Notes: generated by a model not told the origin, from the letters alone. A stretch of 64,000 nucleotides of DNA from Pseudomonas cichorii (GCF_018343775.1 NZ_CP074349.1:434001-498000), one strand, 5' to 3'. Positions 20,601 to 30,250 are shown, counted from the stretch's first letter. A program made the numbers and translations.

Positions 20601-21054
20601 GTCTTGTCCTCATTGTCGCCACTCTGTATGTGGCCTCGGCTTTGGCGCAGGTTAGCTTTGCGTTGGTAAAGGTGCAACCGGGTGCAACCTGTTTTTTGCA
20701 GAATATTTCAAGGCTATTTCTCTTGAGGCCCTGTGATACGGGACAAATGAGTGATTCTGGTGCGTTTTCTTTTGCGTAAGCGTCATTTGCCGCTTCAAAA
20801 TGGGGCGGAAATCACAGTGCAGTGATCATTTTGCAGAGGGTGCAACTGATTCGTTTAATTTGGTTGCGCCTTTTTCAGTTTTCTAATAGGATTCGCCACC
20901 ACGGTGCAACCGTTAGCGAGTCGTTCAGTGGCTGCTTCCTTGCGGAAATTTCAGTCAGCGCTGCGTCGGGTATCAAGGCATGGATAGCGGGTTCGGTAAC
21001 CGACTTTCTTCCGGGTATCTGGCGTTTCATAAAAACAATGCCAAGGCAGAACTC
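20601..21054. promoter_or_regulatory. putA-putP divergent control region with GTTGCA operator boxes
   Basis: A 454-bp gap between putA and putP. It holds four exact GTTGCA boxes (read as TGCAAC on the plus strand) at 20673-20678, 20683-20688, 20841-20846 and 20905-20910, plus a one-mismatch GTTGCG at 20863-20868. The first two are 10 bp apart, one helical turn. GTTGCA is the operator bound by the PutA ribbon-helix-helix domain in enteric bacteria, so this is a probable autoregulatory region. Exact promoters were not assigned. Confidence 0.7.
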
Positions 21055-22542
21055 ATGAGCTTCAACAACCCTATCCTGATCACCTTCGTGATCTACATCG
21101 CTGCGATGGTGCTGATCGGCCTCATGGCCTATCGCTCCACCAATAACCTTTCCGATTACATTCTTGGCGGGCGTAGCCTCGGCAGCGTGGTAACCGCCCT
21201 CTCGGCGGGTGCTTCGGACATGAGCGGCTGGCTGCTGATGGGCTTGCCCGGTGCCATCTACATGTCTGGCCTGTCGGAAGCCTGGATCGCTATCGGTCTG
21301 ATCGCGGGTGCCTACCTGAACTGGCTGTTCGTGGCCGGTCGTCTGCGTGTGCAGACCGAGCACAACGGTGATGCGCTGACCCTTCCGGATTACTTCAGCA
21401 GCCGTTTTGAAGACAACAGCGGCGTGCTGCGTATCATCTCGGCCATCGTGATTCTGGTGTTCTTCACCATCTATTGCGCTTCGGGCATCGTGGCGGGCGC
21501 GCGTCTGTTCGAGAGCACCTTCGGCATGTCCTATGCAACGTCCTTGTGGGCGGGCGCTGCGGCAACCATCGTCTACACCTTCGTGGGTGGCTTCCTGGCG
21601 GTGAGCTGGACAGATACCGTCCAGGCCACGCTGATGATCTTCGCGCTGATTCTCACGCCGATCATCGCGCTGCTGGCGACCGGTGGCATCGACACCACCT
21701 TCCTGGCCATCGAAGCCCAGAACCCGGCCAGTTTCGACATGTTCAAGAACACTACCTTTATCGGCATTGTCTCGCTGCTGGCCTGGGGGCTGGGCTATTT
21801 CGGGCAGCCACATATCCTGGCCCGCTTCATGGCGGCGGATTCGGTCAAGTCGATTGCCAGTGCCCGTCGTATCTCCATGACCTGGATGATCTTGTGTCTG
21901 GCCGGTGCGGTTGCGGTGGGTTTCTTCGGTATCGCTTACTTCGCGGCAAACCCTGATGTGGCCGGTCCCGTGACCGAGAACCCGGAGCGGGTGTTCATCG
22001 AGCTGGCGAAGCTGCTGTTCAACCCCTGGATTGCCGGTGTGTTGCTGTCTGCTATTCTCGCGGCGGTGATGAGCACCTTGAGCTGCCAGTTGCTGGTGTG
22101 TTCCAGCGCCCTGACCGAAGACTTCTACAAGGCGTATCTGCGCAAGAACGCCTCGCAAATTGAGCTGGTCTGGGTTGGCCGGGCCATGGTGCTGCTGGTG
22201 GCGGTGATTGCCATCCTGCTGGCCGCCAACCCTGAAAACCGCGTATTGGGGCTGGTGAGTTACGCCTGGGCCGGTTTCGGTGCGGCGTTCGGCCCGGTGG
22301 TGCTGATTTCGGTGATGTGGAAAGGCATGACCCGCAATGGCGCGCTGGCTGGCGTGGTCGTCGGTGCAGTAACCGTGGTGCTCTGGAAACAGTTCAGCGC
22401 TATCGGCCTGTACGAAATCGTGCCGGGCTTTATCTTCGCCAGCCTCGCGATTGTGCTCTTCAGCCTGATTGGCAAAGGCCCGTCGACTTCGATGCAAGAG
22501 CGTTTCATCGCTGCCGAGAAAGAGTTCAAGGCTGCCCGTTGA
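21055..22542 (+). CDS. putP: Sodium/proline symporter PutP
   Basis: A 495-residue sodium:solute symporter with about 13 hydrophobic helices. The start ATG 21055 gives MSFNNPILITFVIY as in PutP, with AAGGCAG upstream; a longer frame from 20980 adds a non-hydrophobic, unconserved leader. Typical segments are YILGGRSLGSVVTALSAGAS and DMSGWLLMGLPGA near the N-terminus (sodium and proline binding). It imports proline for PutA and is transcribed divergently from it. A bidirectional terminator follows. Confidence 0.96.
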   Translation: MSFNNPILITFVIYIAAMVLIGLMAYRSTNNLSDYILGGRSLGSVVTALSAGASDMSGWLLMGLPGAIYMSGLSEAWIAIGLIAGAYLNWLFVAGRLRVQTEHNGDALTLPDYFSSRFEDNSGVLRIISAIVILVFFTIYCASGIVAGARLFESTFGMSYATSLWAGAAATIVYTFVGGFLAVSWTDTVQATLMIFALILTPIIALLATGGIDTTFLAIEAQNPASFDMFKNTTFIGIVSLLAWGLGYFGQPHILARFMAADSVKSIASARRISMTWMILCLAGAVAVGFFGIAYFAANPDVAGPVTENPERVFIELAKLLFNPWIAGVLLSAILAAVMSTLSCQLLVCSSALTEDFYKAYLRKNASQIELVWVGRAMVLLVAVIAILLAANPENRVLGLVSYAWAGFGAAFGPVVLISVMWKGMTRNGALAGVVVGAVTVVLWKQFSAIGLYEIVPGFIFASLAIVLFSLIGKGPSTSMQERFIAAEKEFKAAR

Positions 22543-22563
22543 TCGGTCTGTCCTGAAATGAAA

Positions 22564-22597
22564 GAGGCCCGCCCATCGAGTGCGGGCCTTTCTTTTG
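22564..22597. terminator. Bidirectional rho-independent terminator between putP and alginate lyase
   Basis: GGCCCGC (22566-22572) pairs with GCGGGCC (22582-22588), followed by TTTCTTTT on the plus strand. On the minus strand it is followed by CTCTTTCATTT. The position between two convergent genes fits termination in both directions. Confidence 0.88.
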
Positions 22598-22609
22598 GCG
22601 GGCGGTATA

Positions 22610-23281
22610 TCAGATTTTGTTGTGATCGATATCCAGGTTATAGAACGTGGCTTTACCGCCTTCATTGCTGTAGCCGGAGTTGTCCTGGGTATATACGCCA
22701 GCCTTGAAATAGAGCGGTTTTGTTTTCCAGGAAGAACTGATGGATGTGCTCCAGTTCACGTCTTTGGCGCTGACGCTCAATTCTCCACCGGGACTCAGGT
22801 GGATGATGTATTTGAACTTCTCGTTGAGTGGCACGCCTTCGACAATCTTGATGACTTTGCTTTCGTCATCATCGAAGCGTTTGCGAACTTTCACCACGAT
22901 ATTTCCGGTCTGGGTCTTCTTCTTGTACTGATACTCGACCTTGAGCATCGGCTCGGTGCTGTCGTAGGCGTGGATCTGGCCGATGACGATCTTGCCCGAT
23001 GAGGGCACCTGATTGACTTCAAGAGTCGCATTCAGAAAGTTGTCTGCATCGGGGTACAACCAGTTATGCAGCGTGCCGTCGGACCACGTCTCTCGTAGTT
23101 CGCTGCGTGGGTATTTGGCGTTTTCGGTGCGTGAGCCGGTGACGGGCGACCAGAAAAAAATGTACCCCGAATGGGACTCGAAGTACTTACCGTCATAGCC
23201 TTGACGCAACTGTGAGGTTTCTACGGTTTTGGGGGGTGAGCCTACCGGGATACTGAGATTCCACGATCCTAGATCTATCAT
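22610..23281 (-). CDS. Alginate lyase, polysaccharide lyase family 7
   Basis: A 223-residue PL7 lyase. The three family signatures are present: RSELRE (residues 59-64), QIH (102-104) and YFKAGVYTQ (191-199). The protein is thus one catalytic jelly-roll domain cleaving alginate by beta-elimination. I place the start at ATG 23281, preceded by GGAAA; a frame 40 codons longer adds an unlikely leader. No signal peptide is visible, as in some other small Pseudomonas PL7 enzymes, so its route to the substrate is unclear. It is divergent from a c-di-GMP regulator. Confidence 0.9.
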   Translation of the reverse strand: MIDLGSWNLSIPVGSPPKTVETSQLRQGYDGKYFESHSGYIFFWSPVTGSRTENAKYPRSELRETWSDGTLHNWLYPDADNFLNATLEVNQVPSSGKIVIGQIHAYDSTEPMLKVEYQYKKKTQTGNIVVKVRKRFDDDESKVIKIVEGVPLNEKFKYIIHLSPGGELSVSAKDVNWSTSISSSWKTKPLYFKAGVYTQDNSGYSNEGGKATFYNLDIDHNKI

Positions 23282-23590
23282 TTTCGTTTCCAGAAAAATT
23301 CGTTCGACTGCTCTGAAGTCTCTGCTCAGAGGGTTTCGGCAGCTTTTATACGATTTGAACATGCATTTGTTAATGCTTGGCGAGCGAACTAATGACGTCA
23401 AAGTGCTGTCATTTTTCCTGTAGGACAGAATCTATATGGCCTGCAGGAATATACCGTTAGTCGGTTATGTGGAACTTTGGTGATGGCAGTAGGCTGCCTT
23501 GCTGCTGCTTTTTTCAGGAGCGACTAAAGTTGATGCAAATTGGACAGGGTTTTCTGTGACAGGCGCCGCCCACAAAAGTAGAGAAGCAGC
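23282..23590. promoter_or_regulatory. Divergent intergenic region, alginate lyase / c-di-GMP regulator
   Basis: A 309-bp AT-rich gap that must hold promoters in both directions. No repeat, hairpin or operator stood out. GGAAA precedes the lyase start and GAGAAG precedes the regulator start. Confidence 0.4.
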
Positions 23591-25717
23591 ATGGAATGCG
23601 TGCAATCCAAGCCCAATGATGGCTCTTCGGTTCTTCTGGTTGTTGATGACTACCCTGAGAATCTGGTGACGATGTGCGCGGTCCTTCAGCGAACGGACTG
23701 GCACATCGTCACAGCCAGCTCCGGTGTAGAAGCGTTGACGGTGCTTCTGGAGCAGGAAGTGGATCTGGTCCTGCTCGATGTCCAGATGCCCGACATGGAT
23801 GGATTTGAAGTCGCACGCCTGATGCGCGGCAGTCAGCGCACAAGCCTGACACCGATCATTTTTCTGACCGCCAACGAGCAGAGCCCGGCTTCAGTACACA
23901 AGGGCTATGCAAGCGGGGCCATCGATTATCTGTTCAAGCCCTTCGACCCGAATGTGCTCAAGCCCAAGGTTCAGGCCTTGCTGGAGCAGCAGCGCAATCG
24001 TCGTGCCTTGCAGAGGCTCACCCAGGAACTGGAAAGCGCCAGGGCCTTCAATGCTTCTGTATTGGCCAATATGGCGGAAGGTATTGTGGTGGTGGATGAA
24101 ACCGGCATTATCAGTTTCGCCAACCCGGCTATCTGCCACTTGCTCGATACGCCGGACGAACAGTTGCGCGGTACAAGCGTGCTCGATTATGTGCTGGAGC
24201 CCAAGGTCCAGAGCTGGCTTGAGTCGGATTTCTACAAGCACTATCGCAATGCCGACACTTACCGCGTGCATGATGCCGTTTTGCGTACGGCTGGGGGCGG
24301 GCAATTGCCGGTGGCCTTGTCCTGCGCGTCACTGCCTTGCGAGCAGAAGGCGATGGTGCTGACCGTTCTCGATATGTCGCTGGAGCGCAATCTGTATCAG
24401 CAGCTTGAACAGCAGGCGGTGACCGATGCCTTGACGGGGCTGCTCAATCGACGCGGCTTCTATCAGGCTGTCGAGGGCATGCTGCTGCGCAACGAGCATG
24501 CGGAGCAGTATCTGGTCGTGCTGTATCTGGACCTGGACGGCTTCAAGCAGATCAATGACTCGCTGGGCCATGATGCCGGCGATCAGGTTTTGTTGTGGGT
24601 GGCCACGCAGCTCAAGGATTGCCTGCGCCCCTACGATGTTCTGGCGCGCATGGGCGGTGACGAATTTACTGTAGTGATCGACGGCTTCGACTATCCCGAG
24701 CAGGCCGCCAAGGTGGCTGAAAAGCTTATCGAGCGGGTATCGATGAAACGTCAGGTCGACGGCGTGGACATTTCTCTGGGCGTCAGCATCGGGATTGCGA
24801 CTTACCCCGAGTGCGGCTCCAACCTCGATGGCCTGCTGCGGGCGGCGGACATTGCCATGTACGAAGCCAAGCGGGCAGGGCGCCAGCAATATCGTTTCTA
24901 TGACCAGAACATGAACGGTCGTGCACGTTCGCGTCTGATGCTCGAAGACAGCGTGCGCAATGCTATCGAAGGCAAGAATTTCTCGGTGGTCTATCAGCCT
25001 CAGGTGCATGTTGCGGATGGTCGCCTGCGGGGGTTTGAAGCCTTGTTGCGCTGGCAGCACGCCAGTGTCGGGGAAGTGCCGCCAGCCTTGTTCATTCCCT
25101 TGCTCGAGGAAACGCGGCTTATCAACCGGCTTGGCAGCTGGATCTTCGATCAGGGAGCCGAACAACGTCAGGCATTGGGTCGGGTCTTTGCTTCCGATCT
25201 GGTGGTGAGTGTCAGTGTCAGCCCGACGCAATTCTGCATGCCCAACCTGGCCGCAGAGCTTCGTCGGGCGATGGATCGTTTCGAGTTGCAGCTTGGCCAG
25301 CTGGAAGTCGAGATTACCGAAGCCTCACTGGTGAATAACCTGAGCCACAGTCACAAGCAGTTGCAGCAACTGCGCGAGATCGGTGTGCGCGTGGCGCTGG
25401 ATGATTTCGGTGTGGGTGAGTGCTCCCTGTCGCACCTGCGCAACCTTCAACTCGATACCCTGAAGCTCGATAGACACTTCATTGCCGGTCTGCTCGACTC
25501 GCCTCGCGATGCGGTCTTTGCGCGCAGCATCATTGATCTGTGCCGCAACCTCGACATTCTGGTCATCGCCGAAGGCGTCGAGACTTTGCAGCAATATGAG
25601 TGGCTGGCCAACAATGGCTGTCAGGTCATCCAGGGGTTTCTGGTGGCTTATCCGCTGGATGCCGAAGATGCCCGCTCCTTCCCTGCACGTTTTGACTGGT
25701 CGAGGCTGCGTGGCTGA
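23591..25717 (+). CDS. Response regulator with REC, PAS, GGDEF and EAL domains
   Basis: A 708-residue composite c-di-GMP protein. REC domain: residues 13-125, with Asp63 in LLDVQMPDMDG as phosphoacceptor and YLFKPFD near the end. PAS: about 145-265. GGDEF: about 275-435, with intact GGDEF at 355-359 and an RxxD inhibitory site (RPYD) five residues before it. EAL: about 450-700, with FEALLRW (Glu483), DDFGVG and VIAEGVET. All catalytic motifs look intact, so both synthesis and degradation are possible. No histidine kinase is adjacent; the cognate sensor is unknown. Confidence 0.93.
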   Translation: MECVQSKPNDGSSVLLVVDDYPENLVTMCAVLQRTDWHIVTASSGVEALTVLLEQEVDLVLLDVQMPDMDGFEVARLMRGSQRTSLTPIIFLTANEQSPASVHKGYASGAIDYLFKPFDPNVLKPKVQALLEQQRNRRALQRLTQELESARAFNASVLANMAEGIVVVDETGIISFANPAICHLLDTPDEQLRGTSVLDYVLEPKVQSWLESDFYKHYRNADTYRVHDAVLRTAGGGQLPVALSCASLPCEQKAMVLTVLDMSLERNLYQQLEQQAVTDALTGLLNRRGFYQAVEGMLLRNEHAEQYLVVLYLDLDGFKQINDSLGHDAGDQVLLWVATQLKDCLRPYDVLARMGGDEFTVVIDGFDYPEQAAKVAEKLIERVSMKRQVDGVDISLGVSIGIATYPECGSNLDGLLRAADIAMYEAKRAGRQQYRFYDQNMNGRARSRLMLEDSVRNAIEGKNFSVVYQPQVHVADGRLRGFEALLRWQHASVGEVPPALFIPLLEETRLINRLGSWIFDQGAEQRQALGRVFASDLVVSVSVSPTQFCMPNLAAELRRAMDRFELQLGQLEVEITEASLVNNLSHSHKQLQQLREIGVRVALDDFGVGECSLSHLRNLQLDTLKLDRHFIAGLLDSPRDAVFARSIIDLCRNLDILVIAEGVETLQQYEWLANNGCQVIQGFLVAYPLDAEDARSFPARFDWSRLRG

Positions 25718-25758
25718 TTGCGGTAGACTGGCACCTTTAAATCATCTGTCACGGCCCC

Positions 25759-26286
25759 ATGACTGCTTCAGCTCCTATACCGCTCAAATACCTGCAAGCC
25801 TATCCTGCTTCCCTTCAGGATCAGGTGCGGCAACTGATTGCTCAGGACAAGCTGGGCGACTATCTGCAACAGCGTTATCCGGAGCGTCATCAGATCCAGA
25901 GTGACAAGGCGCTGTACGCCTATGCCCTGGCCTTGAAGCAGGAGCACCTGCGCAATGCGCCGCCTGTGGACAAAGTGCTGTTCGACAATCGTCTCGACCT
26001 GACTCATCGCGCACTGGGCCTGCACACCACGGTTTCGCGAGTGCAGGGTGGCAAGCTCAAGGCCAAGAAAGAAATCCGCGTTGCTGCGCTGTTCAAGGAA
26101 GCAGCACCGCAGTTTCTGCGCATGATCGTGGTGCATGAACTGGCGCATTTCAAAGAGTCGGATCACAACAAGGCGTTCTACCAGTTGTGTGAACACATGC
26201 AGCCAGGCTATCACCAGCTTGAGTTCGATCTGCGGGTCTACCTGACGTATCGCGACCTGCAGGCTGGCGCCCGGTCGACCACCTGA
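25759..26286 (+). CDS. YgjP-like metal-dependent hydrolase (DUF45/M48-type)
   Basis: A 175-residue protein with the zinc-peptidase-like motif HELAH at residues 126-130 and a third ligand candidate His136 (ESDHNKAFY). This is the YgjP/SprT-like DUF45 family, annotated as metallopeptidase or UTP pyrophosphatase. The start ATG 25759 is 41 bp after the c-di-GMP regulator, so co-transcription is possible. No signal peptide; cytoplasmic. The physiological substrate is not established here. Confidence 0.8.
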   Translation: MTASAPIPLKYLQAYPASLQDQVRQLIAQDKLGDYLQQRYPERHQIQSDKALYAYALALKQEHLRNAPPVDKVLFDNRLDLTHRALGLHTTVSRVQGGKLKAKKEIRVAALFKEAAPQFLRMIVVHELAHFKESDHNKAFYQLCEHMQPGYHQLEFDLRVYLTYRDLQAGARSTT

Positions 26287-26312
26287 ATACCGCTCCGACA
26301 AGGATTTTGAAG

Positions 26313-26609
26313 ATGGATGTCAGCAAGACCAAAAGCAGCTTTTATCGTCGTCTGTACGTGGCGTACCTGATCGACAGCCAGCTTGCCAGCACGGTGCCCG
26401 AATTGACGGAAGTCACCGGCATGCCGCGTCGCACGGCACAGGACACTATCGCGGCGCTGGCCGACCTGGATATCCAGTGCGAATTCGAACAACAGGAAGG
26501 GGCCCGCAATCATGCCGGGCATTACCGGATTCGGGACTGGGGCGCGATCGAGAAAGCGTGGATAACCCGCAATCTGGCCAGCATCAAGGCCGTACTGGGT
26601 TATCCCTGA
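26313..26609 (+). CDS. Small winged-helix/HTH protein
   Basis: A 98-residue basic protein starting at ATG 26313, with AAGGA 8 bp upstream; a TTG two codons earlier is less likely. The segment TVPELTEVTGMPRRTAQDTIAALADLDI looks like a winged helix-turn-helix that reads DNA, followed by a short beta/aromatic tail (HYRIRDWGAIEKAW). It lies 26 bp after the YgjP-like gene, probably in the same transcript. It resembles small conserved Pseudomonas HTH proteins of unknown target. Confidence 0.7.
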   Translation: MDVSKTKSSFYRRLYVAYLIDSQLASTVPELTEVTGMPRRTAQDTIAALADLDIQCEFEQQEGARNHAGHYRIRDWGAIEKAWITRNLASIKAVLGYP

Positions 26610-26621
26610 CGGACGCTGGCC

Positions 26622-27080
26622 TTATTCGAGGTCGCGGCGCATGCCGATGTGCGGGATGTCGTCCTCCAGATACTCCTCGCCTACGGCGTTGAAGCCGTAA
26701 CGGCTGTAGTAACCCTGAAGATGAGCCTGGGCCGACAGATAGATGGGCTGGTCGGGCCATTTCTTTTCGGCGTGTTCCAGCGCCTGGACCATCAGCTCGT
26801 GGCCCATGCCCTTGTTGCGAATCGATGGCGCGGTCACCACGCGGCCAATGGTGACATCGCCGCCTTGCTGGATCGGGTCCAGCAAGCGCAGGTAAGCCAC
26901 CAGCTTGCCGTCTTGCCAGGCCATCAAATGGCAGGTGTCACCTGTCAGGTCCAGCCCGTCCACATCCTGATACACGCACTGCTGCTCGACCACGAAAACC
27001 TCGGCACGCAGTTTCAGAGCAGCGTAAAGCTGTTCGATACTCAGGTCGGTATGGTGTTTGCAGATCCATTTGATAGGCAT
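26622..27080 (-). CDS. GNAT N-acetyltransferase, ElaA family
   Basis: A 152-residue acetyltransferase matching ElaA. Recognisable blocks are LRAEVFVVEQQCVYQDVDGLD near the N-terminus, the acetyl-CoA loop VTAPSIRNKGMGHELM (R/Q-x-x-G-x-G/A pattern) and YYSRYGFNAVGEEYLEDDIPH at the end. It would acetylate a small molecule or protein amine using acetyl-CoA; the substrate is unknown. It converges with the HTH gene. Confidence 0.88.
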   Translation of the reverse strand: MPIKWICKHHTDLSIEQLYAALKLRAEVFVVEQQCVYQDVDGLDLTGDTCHLMAWQDGKLVAYLRLLDPIQQGGDVTIGRVVTAPSIRNKGMGHELMVQALEHAEKKWPDQPIYLSAQAHLQGYYSRYGFNAVGEEYLEDDIPHIGMRRDLE

Positions 27081-27336
27081 GTTGTTGACTCGCAGAGAAA
27101 CCAGAAGGGAATTCTAAACGCATACCGCCGCATTCCCAATAAAAGGCCGTGATGTCTGTCGATCGTTTTGGCTTTGGTCTGGAAAATATTTTTGCATCAA
27201 TCACATGGCTGCCACATGGGCGTGGGTTGTTTCCTGACGGGTTTGGGTCTTCAATACAGGTCAGGATTCAAGTAACGCTGTTGATCAACGACTCTCAGTC
27301 TGGATCGGGCATGCTGCCCACCTGGGGAATTCAAGC

Positions 27337-28089
27337 ATGTCGCGACTGCTTCAAGCTGTTGGGTTGCTGGGGTTACTGCTGATCGCACAGGCTGGAGCAG
27401 GCGAGAAGTTGCGTCTGGTTGCCGATGCCTGGCCTCCCTTTACCGATAACACGTTGCTCCACGACGGTCTGGCGACGGATATCGTCAGAACCGCACTGCA
27501 GCGTGCCGGGTATCAGACGGTTTACGAGCAGGTGCCCTGGGCGCGGGCCATGCATGGCATCGCCGAGGGGCGCAATGATGTGCTGATCAATGCATGGTTC
27601 AATGAAGAACGCACCCGGATTGGTCAGTTTTCCGCCGAGTATCTGGTCAATCGGGTGCGCTTTCTCAAGCGCAAGGACTCGAATATCGATACCTCGAACC
27701 TCGATCAACTGCACAAGTACATCATTGCGGTGGTGCGTGGTTACGCCTATTACCCGTCGTTCGACAATGATCAGGCGTTACGCAAGGTCCCGGTCCACAG
27801 TTTTTCCATGGCGGCGAACATGCTGGCTGCAGGACGTGTCGATCTGGCACTGGAGGATGAGTTCGTGGCCCGTTACAGTCTGGCCAACGAGCCCGACGAA
27901 GTTCGCAATCACGTCGAGTTCCTGCCGGACTCACTCACCGAGAACAGCCTGCATATTCTGGTCAGCCTGAAGAACCCGAGGCATGCGCAAATCGTCGCCG
28001 GCTTTGATCGGGAAATCGCCGCCATGAAGGCTGATGGTACTTACGACGAGCTGCTCAGGCTGCACGGTCTGATGCCTGTGGCCCCTTGA
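27337..28089 (+). CDS. Periplasmic solute-binding protein (SBP_bac_3-like), orphan
   Basis: A 250-residue exported protein with a signal peptide (hydrophobic stretch LLQAVGLLGLLLIAQAGAG). The mature domain is of the amino-acid-type binding-protein fold: LRLVADAWPPFTD, GLATDIVRTALQRAGY, WARAMHGIAEGRNDVLINAWF, KYIIAVVRGYAYYPSF. No permease or ATPase gene is adjacent, so it may be a free receptor rather than a transporter component. It is preceded by a 256-bp AT-rich gap. The 3' end overlaps the convergent YccS-type gene by 35 bp. Confidence 0.82.
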   Translation: MSRLLQAVGLLGLLLIAQAGAGEKLRLVADAWPPFTDNTLLHDGLATDIVRTALQRAGYQTVYEQVPWARAMHGIAEGRNDVLINAWFNEERTRIGQFSAEYLVNRVRFLKRKDSNIDTSNLDQLHKYIIAVVRGYAYYPSFDNDQALRKVPVHSFSMAANMLAAGRVDLALEDEFVARYSLANEPDEVRNHVEFLPDSLTENSLHILVSLKNPRHAQIVAGFDREIAAMKADGTYDELLRLHGLMPVAP

Positions 28090-30250
28090 TCAGATGCGCT
28101 GCCAACGTACGTAACGGTGCCAACTGACGATAGATCAAGGCCAGTTGCGTCTGCACCAGTCGCTGGCTTTCGTCCAGTTCGTCGGGCATCTGTTCCAGTT
28201 GAGTGGCCAGTTCCTCTTCTGCGTCGTTCTGTACGGCAACCGGTTTCTTTTCCGCCAGGCTCTGGGCGATTTCATCGATGCTGGCCGCCAGTGCCGCGCC
28301 CGCGCCATCGATAAGCTGCTCGTGGACATCGCCGGGAAGTTGCGTGTCGCGATGCGCGCCCAGCCCGGACAGATAACTCAGCAGCGTGTGCGACAGCACC
28401 AGAAAGCGAAAGCCCACATCTGCCTCTTTGCGGAAATGCCCGGGCTCCATCAGCATGTTCGCCAGCGTCGTCGAAAGCGCCGCATCGGCATTGTGCGCAT
28501 TGCGCCGTGCCAGACGATAAGCCAGGTCGTCGCTCTTGCCCTTGGCGTATTGCTGCATGATCTGGCGCAGGTAAATGCTGTTGCAGCTCAGGGTATTGGC
28601 CAGGACTTTGTTCAGCTTGCGTCCTTGCCAGTCCGGCAGGAACAGGAAGACCGCCAGCCCGGCAATCAGGCTGCCCAGCAGGGTATCGAACAGGCGTGGC
28701 AGGAACAGGCCGTAGCCATCGCCCACCTGATTGAAACAGAACAGCACCATCACCGTGATCGCAGCGGTCGACAGGGTGTAGCGCGTCGTACGGTTGACGA
28801 AGAACACCACGCCAGCCAGCACCGCACACATCGATTGCAGGACCGGAGTGGTGACCAGCTCGAACAGCGCCCAGCCTGCGGTCAGGCCAAGGGCTGTGCC
28901 GATGATCCGCTGTACCAGCTTGCGTCGGGTTGCGCCGTAGCTTGGCTGGCAAACGAAAACCGTGGTCAGGATGATCCAGTAGCCTTGGGACGGATGGATC
29001 AGATGCACCATGGCATAACCCACCGACAAGGCCAGTGGCAGGCGCAAGGCGTGGCGGAACAGCAGCGAAGTCGGCGTCATCTGCAGGCGCAGGCGCGTCC
29101 AGACGTCCTTGAGATTGCGCGGCGAACGGTCCAGCAGGCTGCTGTCGGTCGCGTCGGCCAAGGCATCCGGGTTGCTGGCGTCGCTGATCAGACGATCCAG
29201 GGTTTCAAGATTGGCCGCCAGTGCCCGCAAGGAGCGCAACAGGCTGCGCCAGGCCGGATTGCTCTGGATGCGCAGATGTTCGAGCGAGGCGCGCAGATCT
29301 TCCATCGCCTCGGCAAAGCTCGGGTCGTAGACAAACGGCTGACGCAGTTGAATGGATTCGGACAACGCCTGACAGGCCACGCCCTGCTGGCGCAGCAGGC
29401 GCTGGCAGCGGAACAGCACGTCGCTATGGAAAAACGCTTCGGCCAGCGAGTTGTACGGGTAATGCGATGAGCTGGCGCGTTCGTGAATGTCCTGGGCAAT
29501 GAAGTACAGCTTCAGATAACGGCTGACTTTCGAGCCGGGCCGACCATTGCCGACGCGGTGCAAAATGATTTCCTTGGTGCTGTTCAGCGCCGCAACCACC
29601 CGGCCGTTCTGCTTGGCCAGCTCTAGGCGCCGCTCTTCTACATCCAGGGTACGAATCGGCTCGAACAGGGTCGACTTGAGCTTGAGGTACAGCCCCAGCT
29701 CGCGAAACAGCCGCGCCAGCGCCTGCTGCACCGGCTGGTTGGAAAACAGCATCTGCCACAGTACCGACAACAGGCCGTACCAGGCTGCACCTGCCACCAG
29801 CAGCATCGGTTCATGCCAGAAGTCCAGGACTTCGCCGCCGCGCTGGTCCACGCCAATCATGGTGTAGACCGAGAGAATCAGGGTGCCGTAGGCAATCGCA
29901 CCGTAGCGCTCGCCCAGCGCCCCGAGCATGGTCAGGCAGAAACTGGCCAGTGCCATCGCGCAAACGAACAGCCAGGGATAGGGAAACAGGAGTTCCACGG
30001 CCAGCGCGGCGATGCTGAAGCACACCAGCGTCACGGCCAGGGCATTGAGGCGGCCTTGCCAGCTGTCATCGGTCTCGGCCAGGGCGCAGGCGATAATCCC
30101 CAGGAACAGCGGGATCAGCAAGCCCATCTCATTTTGATACCAGCACAGCGCCATGCTGCCGGTCAGTGCGATAAAGACCCGTACGCTATAGCTGAACTTG
30201 TCCAGTGCCCATAACCGACGGAGTGTATGACGCAGAGATTTTGATGCCAT
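28055..30250 (-). CDS. yccS: YccS-type inner-membrane protein (FUSC family)
   Basis: A 731-residue protein with two blocks of about five hydrophobic helices each (about residues 25-150 and 400-530). Each block is followed by a hydrophilic cytoplasmic part, which is the FUSC/YccS layout. Segments such as LRLPLALSVGYAMVHLIHPS and GYWIILTTVFVCQPSYGAT are typical of the second module. The family is linked to aromatic-acid or toxic-compound efflux, but the YccS substrate is unknown. Length is close to E. coli YccS. Confidence 0.88.
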   Translation of the reverse strand: MASKSLRHTLRRLWALDKFSYSVRVFIALTGSMALCWYQNEMGLLIPLFLGIIACALAETDDSWQGRLNALAVTLVCFSIAALAVELLFPYPWLFVCAMALASFCLTMLGALGERYGAIAYGTLILSVYTMIGVDQRGGEVLDFWHEPMLLVAGAAWYGLLSVLWQMLFSNQPVQQALARLFRELGLYLKLKSTLFEPIRTLDVEERRLELAKQNGRVVAALNSTKEIILHRVGNGRPGSKVSRYLKLYFIAQDIHERASSSHYPYNSLAEAFFHSDVLFRCQRLLRQQGVACQALSESIQLRQPFVYDPSFAEAMEDLRASLEHLRIQSNPAWRSLLRSLRALAANLETLDRLISDASNPDALADATDSSLLDRSPRNLKDVWTRLRLQMTPTSLLFRHALRLPLALSVGYAMVHLIHPSQGYWIILTTVFVCQPSYGATRRKLVQRIIGTALGLTAGWALFELVTTPVLQSMCAVLAGVVFFVNRTTRYTLSTAAITVMVLFCFNQVGDGYGLFLPRLFDTLLGSLIAGLAVFLFLPDWQGRKLNKVLANTLSCNSIYLRQIMQQYAKGKSDDLAYRLARRNAHNADAALSTTLANMLMEPGHFRKEADVGFRFLVLSHTLLSYLSGLGAHRDTQLPGDVHEQLIDGAGAALAASIDEIAQSLAEKKPVAVQNDAEEELATQLEQMPDELDESQRLVQTQLALIYRQLAPLRTLAAHLIKGPQASDRAA

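Noticed and set aside
20875..22665. 596-residue minus-strand open frame over putP
   Set aside because: Antisense shadow of putP with low-complexity His/Gln/Arg composition; the plus-strand symporter is unambiguous.
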